DNA of 64,000 bases from a bacterium (GCA_023664305.1 JAMPFT010000001.1:445609-509608), one strand, 5' to 3'; shown: positions 24,908 through 34,265, numbered from the stretch's first letter. Translations and numbers: made by a program. Notes: generated from the letters alone by a model not told the origin.

Positions 24908-25435
24908 TTATTCCAGCGTGGCAAGGATTCCGTCCGCGATGGCCCGGGCAATCTCGTCAAACCGCCTGTCATAAAGCCGGTTGTCCGCATCCGTGTTGAT
25001 AAAACCCACCTCCAGCAAAACAGCCGGCATTTCCGTCCGGTTCAACACGACGAGATCCGCCCTCTCGTTCACTCCTTGGTTCACAAACCCGACGTCCTCC
25101 AGACGCGTGTTGATATTATAGGCAAGTCTGGCCGCCTCGCCGTACCGGTTATAGACCAGAGTCTCCACGCCGGTGTACTGATTGGGATAGGGGCTGGAAT
25201 TGCGGTGAACAGACACGAAATAGTCTCCTCTCACGGCATTTCCCTCCGCCACCTTTTGCGCGGGAGATTCGTAGATATCCGAGGTGCGCGTATAATATAC
25301 GTTTACGCCGTTCTCCTCCAAAAGCCTTCCCACCGCCAGAGTCAGCGCCAGCACATCATCCTTCTCCTGCCGCCCGTTGTAGACGGCGCCGGGATTATTG
25401 CCGCCATGTCCGGCGTCCAACACAATAAGCGCCAT
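24908..25435 (-). CDS. N-acetylmuramoyl-L-alanine amidase (Amidase_3, CwlD-like)
   Basis: Zinc amidase that cuts between muramic acid and the stem peptide. The 175-residue protein is a bare catalytic domain: VLDAGHGGNNPGA at the start (first zinc histidine), a Glu in the GNAVRGDYF region, SVHRNSS near 80 (second histidine) and LLEVGFINTDADN near 145 with the catalytic glutamate. No signal peptide or binding domain is visible, so it may act inside or leave by another route. The ATG at 25435 has GGGAGG eight bases upstream, and that site lies in a long hairpin. pstS follows after 109 bp. Confidence 0.9.
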   Translation of the reverse strand: MALIVLDAGHGGNNPGAVYNGRQEKDDVLALTLAVGRLLEENGVNVYYTRTSDIYESPAQKVAEGNAVRGDYFVSVHRNSSPYPNQYTGVETLVYNRYGEAARLAYNINTRLEDVGFVNQGVNERADLVVLNRTEMPAVLLEVGFINTDADNRLYDRRFDEIARAIADGILATLE

Positions 25436-25440
25436 AAAAA

Positions 25441-25481
25441 GCGCCTCCCGCATAGCTTTGTATATGCTATGCGAAAGACGC
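25441..25481 (-). promoter_or_regulatory. Hairpin sequestering the ribosome binding site of the amidase
   Basis: On the minus strand GCGTCTTT+CGCATAGC faces GCTATGCG+GGAGGCGC around a nine-base loop. The inner eight pairs are perfect Watson-Crick and the outer eight form with four G-U pairs. The GGAGG that should serve the ATG at 25435 lies fully inside the outer stem. Confidence 0.6.
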
Positions 25482-25558
25482 CAATCTGTGCCTGTCTGAT
25501 TTTTCTTTTTCCGGTTTTTCCTGTTTTGCAGCGGTATAACCGGTGTCTCCCGCCTTCC

Positions 25559-26407
25559 CTATAGTGCCTGATCCACCACGGCGCCTTTCAGATCGTCCGC
25601 GAGAAGCTTCATCTTGTCAACGATTCCCTGTACCTCCTGCCGGATGTCCTCCTGCAGCTGATCCAGAGAAACCATCTCCTTGACGGGCATCTCCTCCAGC
25701 AGCTCTTCCAACTCTTCCTCCCGCTCTTTTCGCTTCTCCTGGAGCTCTTCCTTCTTTTCCTCTTCCTCCCGGATCTTCTCGGCCTGCTCCTCTCTCTTCT
25801 CGCTCTCCTCGTCGATGTGATCCCTGGAAGCCTCCACCGCCATACCGATAATCTCGTCCGCGGCGGCCTCCAGAACCTGATCCGCTTCCTTCTGAGCCTT
25901 CACCATGGACTGATCCTTCAGCAGCTCTCTCTTCGTACCGCGGATGACCGCCTCTTCTCCCATCTGCTCGCCCCGGTTTTCGGATAACTTGCTCTGATAG
26001 GTAGTGGCCTCCTGCTGCAGATTCGCTTTCTCCGACAGATACTCCTCCTGACTGATCTCTCCCGCCTCATAGGCTTTCTCCAGCTCCTCCAACCGTTCGT
26101 TCACGCCGGAAGCCTCCTCCTGAAGCTCTTTTGCCTCCTGCTTTAACTGCTTTATATGTTCGCGGCTCTCGTCCAGCCCCTCGTCAATCTCCTGTCTGCC
26201 CGCCCAGGCTTCCCCCACTACCTTCATCGCCTGCTTCTGGGCCTGCTCCCTGCGCTGTGCAATCCTGTCCTGCAGCGTATTTCCCGGATTCAGCTCCCCC
26301 GCGAAAAGGGTCTTTCGCTCTTCCTGCTCCTTCTCCCTGTTTTCTACCGCCCCGTTCGTCTGCGGCTGTGTCCCCGTATAGATTGTGATATTTTCTCCGA
26401 CTCTCAT
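25559..26407 (-). CDS. Long coiled-coil protein of unknown function
   Basis: Not recognised. The 282-residue product is almost entirely charged helix. Heptad-rich stretches occupy about 35-150 and 165-260, with Glu/Lys/Arg/Gln dominating and a very acidic run near 215-245. There is no signal peptide, membrane helix or cysteine. The ATG at 26407 is six bases after AAGGGGG; an ATG two codons earlier directly abuts the SD and is less likely. It lies 123 bp before the amidase gene on the same strand. A cytoplasmic structural or scaffolding role is possible, but nothing in the sequence names one. Confidence 0.75.
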   Translation of the reverse strand: MRVGENITIYTGTQPQTNGAVENREKEQEERKTLFAGELNPGNTLQDRIAQRREQAQKQAMKVVGEAWAGRQEIDEGLDESREHIKQLKQEAKELQEEASGVNERLEELEKAYEAGEISQEEYLSEKANLQQEATTYQSKLSENRGEQMGEEAVIRGTKRELLKDQSMVKAQKEADQVLEAAADEIIGMAVEASRDHIDEESEKREEQAEKIREEEEKKEELQEKRKEREEELEELLEEMPVKEMVSLDQLQEDIRQEVQGIVDKMKLLADDLKGAVVDQAL

Positions 26408-26542
26408 TTTCATCCCCCTTGCATGCTTTGATTCCTATGCTGATTCTATGCCAGACCGTGCTTCCCGATTTTTCTTCTTCCCGCAGCTGCCTGCGGAATC
26501 TTCTGAAAACAGAATTTCCCAGAAAACGCCTCGCTTTCACTC

Positions 26543-26663
26543 GCAAACACGCGCTTCGCGCTCTTTGTCCTGCTTCGCAGGACGTTTGCTCGTTATATGG
26601 CAAAGGGAAATCTTCTATTTCCCTGGAAAATCAAATGTCTGCTTCGCAGCCGCTTGATTTTCC
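26543..26663. repeat. Cluster of nested short hairpins in the 351-bp gap upstream of the coiled-coil gene
   Basis: Four stem-loops lie in 120 bp, two of them nested. GCAAAC...GTTTGC encloses GCGC-TTC-GCGC and GTCCTGC-TTC-GCAGGAC. AGGGAAAT pairs with ATTTCCCT. GGAAAATCAA...TTGATTTTCC encloses CTGC-TTC-GCAG. The 26408-26758 gap holds no recognisable gene; the rest is unstructured CT-rich sequence. Confidence 0.75.
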
Positions 26664-26758
26664 TCTGCACTCATTATATCGGCTGTTCCTGCAGAATCCT
26701 CCAGCCTGTTTCATGCCGTTTGTTGAGTTTTTCGTAACCGTTCCGGACTTTCTTCTCC

Positions 26759-28522
26759 TCATCCCGCAAACTGGCTGTTGTAAAGCTCCGCGTAAAAGCC
26801 GCCCCGGGCCAGCAGGCTCTCGTGATTTCCCTGCTCGATGATATTTCCGTCCCGCATGACCAGAATGATATCCGCCTCCCGGATGGTTGAGAGCCGGTGG
26901 GCCACAATGAAACTGGTTCTGCCCTCCATCATGGCGGCGAAGGCGTTCTGAATCTTTATCTCGGTGCGCGTATCGATGGAGGAGGTCGCCTCGTCCAGAA
27001 TCAGCATAGGCGGCAGACAGAGCATCACCCTGGCGATGCAGAGCAGCTGCTTCTGACCCTGGGAAAGACTTCCGCCGTCCTCTGTGATCACCGTATCATA
27101 CCCCTCGGGCAGCCTCTTGATAAAGCTGTGGGCATGGGCCGCCCTGGCCGCCTGAAGCACCTCTTCCTCTGTCGCCTCCGGCTTGCCCATCCGGATATTG
27201 TCCCGCACGGTTCCGGCTCTCAGCCAGGTCTCCTGCAGCACCATGCCGTAGCTGGTGCGCAGACTCCCTCTGGTGATGTCGCGGATATCTGTGCCGTCCA
27301 CAAGAATCCTTCCGCTGTCTACATCGTAGAAACGCATCAAAAGGTTGATGACCGTGGTCTTACCGCAGCCCGTAGGCCCCACGATCGCCACCCTCTGTCC
27401 CGGTTTTACCTTTAGATTAAAATTCTCGATCAGCTTTCTGTCAGGCGAATAACTGAAACAGACCTTTTCAAGACTCACGTTTCCCCGGGCGTCTTTCAGC
27501 ACCCTCGCATCGTCTGCATCGGGAGTCTGGGGCTCCTGATCGATCAGGTCAAAAATGCGGCCTGCGCAGACAATCGCATTCTGAAGCTCCGTCACAACGC
27601 CCGAAATTTCATTGAACGGCTTGGTATACTGGTTTGCATAGCTTAAAAAGCAGGAAAGGCGGCCTACGCTGATTCCCCCCCGGATGGCCAAAAGCGCGCC
27701 GAAAACGCCGACTCCCGCATATACAAGGCTGTTGACGAAGCGTGTACACGGATTAGTCAGCGAGGAAAAGAAAGTCGCTTTCAGGGAACACTTTTCCAGC
27801 CTGGCGTTGATCTCGGCAAACTCTTCCTTCACCGCCGTCTCCCGGGAAAAGGTCTTCACAATCTTCTGGTTCCCGATCATCTCCTCGATCAGGGAGGTCT
27901 GCTCTCCTCTGGTCTCCGACTGAAGCTTAAACATGGAGTATGTCCTTGTAGCAATGAACCGGGCCACCAGAAAAGAGACGGGCGTGATACACACTACCAC
28001 AAGCGCAATGGGCACATTGGTAACCATCATAAAGATCAGTGTCCCGCCGATGGTCAGCACGCCTGTGAACAACTGGGTAAAGCCCATGAGCAGTCCGTCC
28101 GCAAAGGTATCCACATCCGCTATAACGCGGCTGACGATATCGCCGTAAGCGTGGGCGTCCAGATACTTTAAGGGCAGCTCCTCCAGTCGGTGGAAGGCGT
28201 CCTCCCGGATGTCCTTCACCACATGGTAGGTGATATAATTGTTGCAGGTGTTCATGATCCACTGCGCCGCCGCCGTGAAAGCCACCGCCACCGCAATTTT
28301 TTTCATGATATCGAACACTCCCGCAAAATCCACCCTGTCCCTTCCCAGGATCAGATCCACCGCATTGCCGGTGAGAATGGGAACATACAAAGTCAGCGCC
28401 ACGGTCGCCGCCGCCAGAATCAGCGACAGTCCCACCAGCATCCAATACCTTCGGATATAATTCAGCACTTTTTTTATGACCGCTGCCTGACCGGTCTTAT
28501 TTTCCGCCTTGTTTTCTGCCAT
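26759..28522 (-). CDS. ABC exporter half-transporter, catalytic member of a heterodimer
   Basis: Membrane domain with six helices (about 20-310) and ATPase domain. Walker A is GPTGCGKTTVIN near 375, the signature is LSQGQKQLLCIARV near 475 (LSQGQ rather than LSGGQ), and Walker B is MLILDEATSSID with the catalytic glutamate present. The product has 587 residues. The ATG at 28522 has AGGGTG upstream and lies 32 bp after the partner's stop. It pairs with the 28554 gene as in BmrCD or TM287/288-type exporters of drugs or lipids. Substrate unknown. Confidence 0.92.
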   Translation of the reverse strand: MAENKAENKTGQAAVIKKVLNYIRRYWMLVGLSLILAAATVALTLYVPILTGNAVDLILGRDRVDFAGVFDIMKKIAVAVAFTAAAQWIMNTCNNYITYHVVKDIREDAFHRLEELPLKYLDAHAYGDIVSRVIADVDTFADGLLMGFTQLFTGVLTIGGTLIFMMVTNVPIALVVVCITPVSFLVARFIATRTYSMFKLQSETRGEQTSLIEEMIGNQKIVKTFSRETAVKEEFAEINARLEKCSLKATFFSSLTNPCTRFVNSLVYAGVGVFGALLAIRGGISVGRLSCFLSYANQYTKPFNEISGVVTELQNAIVCAGRIFDLIDQEPQTPDADDARVLKDARGNVSLEKVCFSYSPDRKLIENFNLKVKPGQRVAIVGPTGCGKTTVINLLMRFYDVDSGRILVDGTDIRDITRGSLRTSYGMVLQETWLRAGTVRDNIRMGKPEATEEEVLQAARAAHAHSFIKRLPEGYDTVITEDGGSLSQGQKQLLCIARVMLCLPPMLILDEATSSIDTRTEIKIQNAFAAMMEGRTSFIVAHRLSTIREADIILVMRDGNIIEQGNHESLLARGGFYAELYNSQFAG

Positions 28523-28553
28523 ATCTATCACCCTGTCTTTCCGCGTTCCGCCC

Positions 28554-30320
28554 TCAGACGCCGCTCTTTCCGGCTGCATCCGCCGTCTTTCGTTTTTCCT
28601 CCGGATACTGAGAAAAATAAATCTCCCGGTAAACGTCGCAGTCCTTCAACAGTTCCTCATGGGTTCCGACGCCCGCCATCTCCCCGTCGTCCAGAACGAT
28701 AATCTTATCCGCATGGCGTATCGTAGAGGCACGCTGAGACACGATAAACGTGGTCGTGCCGCCCTCCAGCTTCCGCAGCGCTGTCCGAAGCCTTGCGTCC
28801 GTCGCATAATCCAGCGCCGAAGCGCTGTCGTCCAGGATCAGAATCTCCGGCTTTCTCACCAACGCCCTCGCAATGGTAAGCCTCTGCCTCTGTCCGCCGG
28901 AAAGATTCTTCCCGTTCTGGGCAATTTTTGCGTCCAGGCCGCCCGGCTTACCCTCTACTACCTCCCGCGCCTGCGCCAGATCGATCGCTTCCCACATCTC
29001 CTCATCCGTGGCGTCCGGCTTTCCCCACTGCAGATTACTCCTGACGGTTCCCTTAAACAATACCGCCTTCTGCGGCACAACGCCGATCCGTCCGCGAAGC
29101 GTTTCCTCGGGTATATCCCGCAGATCCACGCCGTCTATCCGCAGCGCCCCCGCCGTCACCGGATAAAAACCGGGAATCAGGCTGACCAGCGAGGTTTTTC
29201 CGGAGCCCGTGCCGCCGATGACGCCTACCGTTTCGCCCCGGTTTACGGTAAAATTAATATTCCGCAGCGTCTCCGCCCCGGCTCCCGCGTAGGTCAGGCA
29301 CACGCGGTCAAACTCCAGGAAGGGAACCTGATCCGCCTTTTCCCCTAAAGCTGCGTTTTCGCGGGCGGGAAGCTCCCCGTTTTGTATCTCAAACACTCCC
29401 GCCACACGGTCCGCGCACGCAAGCGCTTTTGTGACGGTGACGATCAGATTTGTCAGCTTCACAAGCTCCACCAGAATCTGGGACATATAATTGAGGATCG
29501 CAATGACTTCCCCCTGCGTCAGATTCCCCACATTTACCTGCACGGCCCCCGTATAAATCAGGGCGACCGTCGCCGCGTTGACAATGATATAAGTCACCGG
29601 ATTCATAACCGCGCTGATCTTTCCCACAAAGGTCTGGCTGTGGGCGAGGATCCCGGTGTACTCCCGAAATCTGCTCTCCTCCTCCGCTTCCCGATGAAAG
29701 GCGCGGATCACGCGGACGCCGGTCAGATTTTCCCTTGTAATCCCCAGCACCCTGTCAAGGTTTGCCTGCACCTTTTTGTAGAGCGGCATGGTCCATACGG
29801 TGATTCCGATTACCACCACCGCCAGCAGCGGAATTGCCACCACAAAGATCAGAGCGCTCTTTACGTCGATGGTAAACGCCATGATCATTGCGCCGAATAC
29901 AATAATCGGCGACCGCAGAAACAGGCGGAGCACCATATTGACGCCTGACTGCACCTGATTGATATCGCTGGTCATCCGGGTAATCATGGTGGAGGAGCCG
30001 GCTTTGTCGATATTGGTAAAATTCAGTCCCTGAATATGATCAAATAACGCCTGTCTTGTTTTCGCCGAAAAGCCTACCGCCGCCTTTGCCGCAAAATACT
30101 GAGCCGTCACGGAGGACAAAAGCCCCACCGCCGCCAGCCCCAGCAGACACAGCCCCATCCTGCAGATATAACCCGTATCGTTTCCGGCAATTCCACGGTC
30201 AATGATATTTGCCATGACGATCGGCACAAACAACTCAAAAAAGGCCTCCAGCAGCTTAAACAGCGGCGCAAGAATGCTCTCCTTCTTATAATCCTTCAGA
30301 TACTTCATCAATCGTCCCAT
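28554..30320 (-). CDS. ABC exporter half-transporter, degenerate-site partner
   Basis: 588-residue half-transporter with six helices in the first 300 residues. Walker A is GGTGSGKTSLVS near 378 and the signature LSGGQRQRLTIARAL near 480. Walker B is ILILDDSASALD: the catalytic glutamate is aspartate, the mark of the degenerate site in heterodimeric exporters. The ATG at 30320 follows GAGGACGG; an ATG four codons downstream is also possible. Cotranscribed with the 26759 partner. Confidence 0.92.
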   Translation of the reverse strand: MGRLMKYLKDYKKESILAPLFKLLEAFFELFVPIVMANIIDRGIAGNDTGYICRMGLCLLGLAAVGLLSSVTAQYFAAKAAVGFSAKTRQALFDHIQGLNFTNIDKAGSSTMITRMTSDINQVQSGVNMVLRLFLRSPIIVFGAMIMAFTIDVKSALIFVVAIPLLAVVVIGITVWTMPLYKKVQANLDRVLGITRENLTGVRVIRAFHREAEEESRFREYTGILAHSQTFVGKISAVMNPVTYIIVNAATVALIYTGAVQVNVGNLTQGEVIAILNYMSQILVELVKLTNLIVTVTKALACADRVAGVFEIQNGELPARENAALGEKADQVPFLEFDRVCLTYAGAGAETLRNINFTVNRGETVGVIGGTGSGKTSLVSLIPGFYPVTAGALRIDGVDLRDIPEETLRGRIGVVPQKAVLFKGTVRSNLQWGKPDATDEEMWEAIDLAQAREVVEGKPGGLDAKIAQNGKNLSGGQRQRLTIARALVRKPEILILDDSASALDYATDARLRTALRKLEGGTTTFIVSQRASTIRHADKIIVLDDGEMAGVGTHEELLKDCDVYREIYFSQYPEEKRKTADAAGKSGV

Positions 30321-30399
30321 GTCCGTCCTCGTTTCTGTCAATTATCAATTTCCCGCAAAAACAGCATTTCCGCTTTGCGGTAATTTAAAACCTCTGCCC

Positions 30400-31197
30400 T
30401 TATCCGTTATAAAGCGTCAAATTCCCGTCCCCGACGCAGACTGCCGCCGCATATCCGGAGGGCGGAGAAAATGAAATCCATCTTACGCGCTGCGGAAAAT
30501 ACCCCCAGTCCGCCGTCAGCATATCCCGCCCGAGCGCCGCCGCCACTCCCTCGCCGGTCAGCTTGCTGTATGCTTCCTTCCGCGTCCAAAGCTCAAAAAA
30601 AAGCTTCTGCCGCTCCCCGCCGCTTTCACAGCGCTCCAAAGCCAGCCGCTCCGACTCCGAAAAGAAACGCCGGGCCAGCTTTTCCGCGTCCACCGGCTGA
30701 AGTCTTTGCAGATCCGCCCCGATCTCCTGCCGGGCCACGGCGCAGAGCACATAGTCCCCGGAATGGGAAAGGCTGAAAAAAAGCGGAAGATCCGCAAAAT
30801 AGGGCTTTCCCTTCTCCCCGTAGCGGTAGCACAGGGGAAACGCCCCCTTAAGCTCGGGTTGCAGACCGGCTCCCGTGCGATGCCGGGAAAAAGCCTCTGT
30901 CAGCTCGGAGCAAAGGCCGGATACCGTACATTGCCCGGAAATCCCTTCCGCCTCTTCCAAATCAAGGCCGGGCGTCACACGCTTCTCCCGTCCCGGCAGA
31001 GATTCCTCCCTCTCCCAGTCCAGAGCCGCCTTCTGCAGCAAAAGCCCTGCTCCCAGCTCCGCCGCCCCGGCCCGGGAAGTCCCCGCCGCCAGCGCCTTTT
31101 TTTGTCTGGTCTCATCCAGCAGGGGCAGCAGCTCCTCGAACCGGTTCCCGCCGTCTCCCTGCGCCAGCCCGCCGATATTTAACAGATACAGCCTCAT
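30400..31197 (-). CDS. Sfp-type 4'-phosphopantetheinyl transferase
   Basis: Transfers phosphopantetheine from CoA to a carrier-protein serine. The 265-residue product has the family signatures GKPYF (about 138-142), SLSHSGDYVLCAVA with the CoA-binding histidine, GADLQ near 168 in the place of the usual magnesium-binding GID-type aspartate motif, and FFELWTRKEAYSKLTGEG near 205-222. The middle segment (about 70-125) is poorly conserved and Glu/Gly-rich. ATG at 31197 follows GGGGAGACG. No NRPS or PKS gene lies in the window, so its carrier partner is elsewhere or it serves fatty-acid synthesis. Confidence 0.88.
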   Translation of the reverse strand: MRLYLLNIGGLAQGDGGNRFEELLPLLDETRQKKALAAGTSRAGAAELGAGLLLQKAALDWEREESLPGREKRVTPGLDLEEAEGISGQCTVSGLCSELTEAFSRHRTGAGLQPELKGAFPLCYRYGEKGKPYFADLPLFFSLSHSGDYVLCAVARQEIGADLQRLQPVDAEKLARRFFSESERLALERCESGGERQKLFFELWTRKEAYSKLTGEGVAAALGRDMLTADWGYFPQRVRWISFSPPSGYAAAVCVGDGNLTLYNG

Positions 31198-31241
31198 CGT
31201 CTCCCCGCGTTCCTCCCACACTGTGTAACACCGTTATTATC

Positions 31242-32114
31242 TCACATCTTTTCAATCCGCAGGCCAGCCTCCGACGCAAACGCCTCCACGTTTTCCGTCC
31301 GGGCCGCCGACAGGAGCCAACTGTTCAAAAGCTCAAGATCCCTCTGCCCGCGAATCATCCCTTCCAATTCGGAGGAAACCGCACCCTTCTGCGCCAACAG
31401 CTGCAGGATATCTTCCGCTTTACCTTCCGCTCTTCCTTCCATTCTGACATAGTCATCCCGGGCATTCCGGTCCCGTATTTCCTTCAGCCGGGCCTCATGC
31501 ATTGCACGCAATCCCTTCCTCAGACTCATTACTTTCATCTCCTTTACCGCTTCCGCGATCCCGGGATTCCCTGCTCTTATCATCTCCAAATCTCCCTCCG
31601 TCCTTACATTCAACAGCCGGATCCAGTCGTCTACCGCCGCTCCCTTCAGCTGCTTCCTCAGCTCGATTACATGCAGTTCAAACAGATCCGAATACTCCTG
31701 ACCCTTCCCGTTCCGCATCCGGTACACTCTGTGATATTCCGGGTCCTCATCCAGGTTAAAATCCAGAATATTGATACAGATGCACTTTTTCAATTTGTGA
31801 TACTTTTCTCCCGTCAGCAGCTCTTCCGTATACATCTTTGCCAGATAGAACAGACTTCTTTTGTCCCAATAAGCTACCATTTTGATCTGCAGCTCAATGT
31901 CGATCATCCTGTCCCCGTTGAGTTCAACTCTCACATCGAGAATACCCTGCTTCTGCCAGGAATACCGCTTCCACAGAAAAGGGTTCACCAGCTTTACCGA
32001 GCGGATTTCCTCTACAGGTATTCCCAGCACATCACTGATGAAATACTTCCGCACCTCTTCGTTCGACATCACACGTTTAAAGCTGAAGTCATACTTTAAC
32101 GATATAATCCCCAT
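31242..32114 (-). CDS. Rpn family PD-(D/E)XK nuclease (recombination-promoting nuclease / putative transposase)
   Basis: Family member with a restriction-endonuclease-like fold; relatives in E. coli cut DNA and promote recA-independent recombination. In 290 residues the N-terminus reads MGIISLKYDFSFKRVMS, typical for the family. The nuclease core ILDVRVELNGDRMIDIELQ supplies the D-(E)XQ residues near 65-82. The C-terminal half is charged helix. ATG at 32114 is seven bases after AAAGGAGGAG, and the upstream open frame is ignored for that reason. The gene is a lone copy without terminal repeats, so it is not a complete mobile element. Confidence 0.85.
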   Translation of the reverse strand: MGIISLKYDFSFKRVMSNEEVRKYFISDVLGIPVEEIRSVKLVNPFLWKRYSWQKQGILDVRVELNGDRMIDIELQIKMVAYWDKRSLFYLAKMYTEELLTGEKYHKLKKCICINILDFNLDEDPEYHRVYRMRNGKGQEYSDLFELHVIELRKQLKGAAVDDWIRLLNVRTEGDLEMIRAGNPGIAEAVKEMKVMSLRKGLRAMHEARLKEIRDRNARDDYVRMEGRAEGKAEDILQLLAQKGAVSSELEGMIRGQRDLELLNSWLLSAARTENVEAFASEAGLRIEKM

Positions 32115-32367
32115 CCGTCTCCTCCTTTGCACACAGGAGTTTTCGTCGGATGGCATCTGAAAATCTCCTGCTTTTATCATTGTAATTTGGAATATGAAAA
32201 GCATAGATTTTCCGATATTGACGAATCTTCAGAAGAAACTGAGATAATAAGAAAGTGTTATGCTTTGACTCAAGCTTAACACATATCTTCCAAACAGGCA
32301 AGAAATATTTACGGTAAACCCTTTCCTTTGGCTGACTGCAGGCGGACAGCCCTATGCGTTCAATTTG

Positions 32368-32396
32368 TTCCCAAATCGGAGGGAATATAGTATAAT
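32368..32396 (+). promoter_or_regulatory. Candidate promoter of the sensor kinase gene
   Basis: TTCCCA, 17-bp spacer, perfect TATAAT, 53 bp before the ATG at 32449. The -35 is only four of six. The rest of the 32115-32448 gap is AT-rich and shows no gene. Confidence 0.5.
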
Positions 32397-32448
32397 GGAC
32401 TAATCCGGCGAAACGCCGCAAAAAGATCGGGAAAGGGAGAAAAAGCGT

Positions 32449-34158
32449 ATGCGGAACAGTACACTGGGCAAAAGACTGGTTTCCATGTTTCTGGGAATGA
32501 TTTTATTTATTATTCTGGTGATAAGCGTTTATTATTTTACGGTTTACGAAAACGGCATGGAGAAGCTGACCGCCCGCTATGCGTACGATATACTGGAGGA
32601 TACGGTCGTCTCGATCGACAAGGGAATTGAAAATCTGGTGAAAAGCGCCGAGGTGCTGGTCGGCCAGCCGGATATCCAAAAATTCCTGGAGGCCGACAAT
32701 ACGGCGCGGCTCGGACTTTTGAAGACCGTCAGGGCGCAGCTGTCCGCATATATCAGATATAATCAGAATATTCAGAATGTGTTTTTGGTAGATAAGCAGG
32801 GAAGCAAGGTTTCCAGTACGTTGGAGGAAGAAAGCATTACCTATTCCGAAATATGGATGGAATATCAGTGGATCAGTAAGAATTACGATCTGGCGGTTCC
32901 CTTCCGGAGCGTTTTTATCACCCCGCACCACGACGGCGCACAGCGGAATATGTATTTCGACATTGTACTGCCTGTCTATAAGGATATAGCCGCCCCGAAG
33001 GATTCCGATTATCTGGGTTCCGTCATCGTCGTCTGCAATCGGAAAACCCTGGATGGAATTTTGCCGAACCTGTCCGCCGAAAAGCTGGCGATCATGGAGG
33101 GCGACTCCGTCCTGTTCAGCAACAACGCGGTTTTGTCCGACGGCCTGAAAAGCGATCCCCTGCGAAGCGAAATTTTAGTGGACGGCAAGAAGGTTAAACT
33201 GGTCACGGATAAGGTGACCCGCACGGGATGGCGTGTCTGCCTGATGTGTACCCGGCCGGATCCGGAAGAAAAGCTGGCGCATATCCGCAATGCCGCCGTG
33301 CTGGCCTGTATTATGGGAATGTTTGTGCTGGTTATCCTGTTTCGGTTATCCTTCCATTCCTTTGTACAGCCCATGGAACAGATTGTCTGTCAGATCAGGG
33401 AGATGGACAGCCTGGGCAAACGGATCCAATCTCCCAAAAATGCCAATGTGGAATTTTCCCAGCTGACAGACGCGATCAACCATATGCTGGAGCAAAACGA
33501 ACAGTTGAACAGCGATATCATAGACGCGCGTCTTGCCTATTATCGGGAGAGGATGCTGTTTCTTCAGACGCAGATTAATCCGCATTTCCTGTACAATAAT
33601 CTGCAATGTATCCGCGGGATGTCGGCGCGGGGAAATGCCGGGGCGGTCCGCGATATGGTGACCTGTATAGCGGATATCTACCGTTACGGCTCCGTCCAGG
33701 AACCGGAGACGACGCTGGCGGAGGAGTATGCCTGTCTGGAAATGTACAGTAAGATTATCCGCATTCGCTATGACGACTGTTATAACGTGCAGATGGAGTG
33801 CGGGGAGGAGGCGCAGCTCTGCCGTCTGCCGAGGATGTGTCTGCAGCCCCTGGTGGAAAACAGCATCCTTCACGGCTTTAACGATGCAAACCTTCCCGGC
33901 GGTCGGGTCGATATCCGGGCCGGCGTATCAGAAGGAACGCTTTGGGTTGAAATCCGCGACAACGGGGGCGGCATGAGCGAAGAACGCGTTCGCTGGCTGA
34001 ACACGCCCAACAAGCCGGATTTGGAGCAAAACAGTCATTTGGGGGTGGAAAACGTAAGAAGCAGATTGCACATACTGTTCGGGGAAGAAAGCCTCATTCA
34101 GTTTGAATCTGCACATAAAAAGGGAACCTGTGTAAAGCTTTTTATCAAGCAAAAGTGA
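32449..34158 (+). CDS. YesM-type sensor histidine kinase
   Basis: Membrane sensor that should phosphorylate the AraC-type regulator at 38842. The 569-residue product has a first helix at about 13-30, an extracellular sensor domain of about 245 residues, a second helix near 285-305, a HAMP segment and a His_kinase motif QINPHFLYNNLQ near 380 with the phospho-accepting histidine. The ATPase domain follows with LQPLVENSILHGF and RDNGGGMSEE. It is the first gene of a plus-strand set that continues with ABC permeases, a binding protein, an MBL hydrolase and the response regulator. The arrangement suggests it senses a sugar or the loaded binding protein. Confidence 0.94.
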   Translation: MRNSTLGKRLVSMFLGMILFIILVISVYYFTVYENGMEKLTARYAYDILEDTVVSIDKGIENLVKSAEVLVGQPDIQKFLEADNTARLGLLKTVRAQLSAYIRYNQNIQNVFLVDKQGSKVSSTLEEESITYSEIWMEYQWISKNYDLAVPFRSVFITPHHDGAQRNMYFDIVLPVYKDIAAPKDSDYLGSVIVVCNRKTLDGILPNLSAEKLAIMEGDSVLFSNNAVLSDGLKSDPLRSEILVDGKKVKLVTDKVTRTGWRVCLMCTRPDPEEKLAHIRNAAVLACIMGMFVLVILFRLSFHSFVQPMEQIVCQIREMDSLGKRIQSPKNANVEFSQLTDAINHMLEQNEQLNSDIIDARLAYYRERMLFLQTQINPHFLYNNLQCIRGMSARGNAGAVRDMVTCIADIYRYGSVQEPETTLAEEYACLEMYSKIIRIRYDDCYNVQMECGEEAQLCRLPRMCLQPLVENSILHGFNDANLPGGRVDIRAGVSEGTLWVEIRDNGGGMSEERVRWLNTPNKPDLEQNSHLGVENVRSRLHILFGEESLIQFESAHKKGTCVKLFIKQK

Positions 34159-34265
34159 AAATTTGACAAAATAATATAAATAAACGACAAGATTTTTGGC
34201 AGATAAGCCTGATACAATAAAGACAAGACCTGATATCACAGACAATTAGGAAAGGAGCGTCGGGC

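Noticed and set aside
31242-32114. Complete insertion sequence around the Rpn gene
   Set aside because: No terminal inverted repeats or target duplication were visible on either side; the protein family is nuclease-like and often stands alone.
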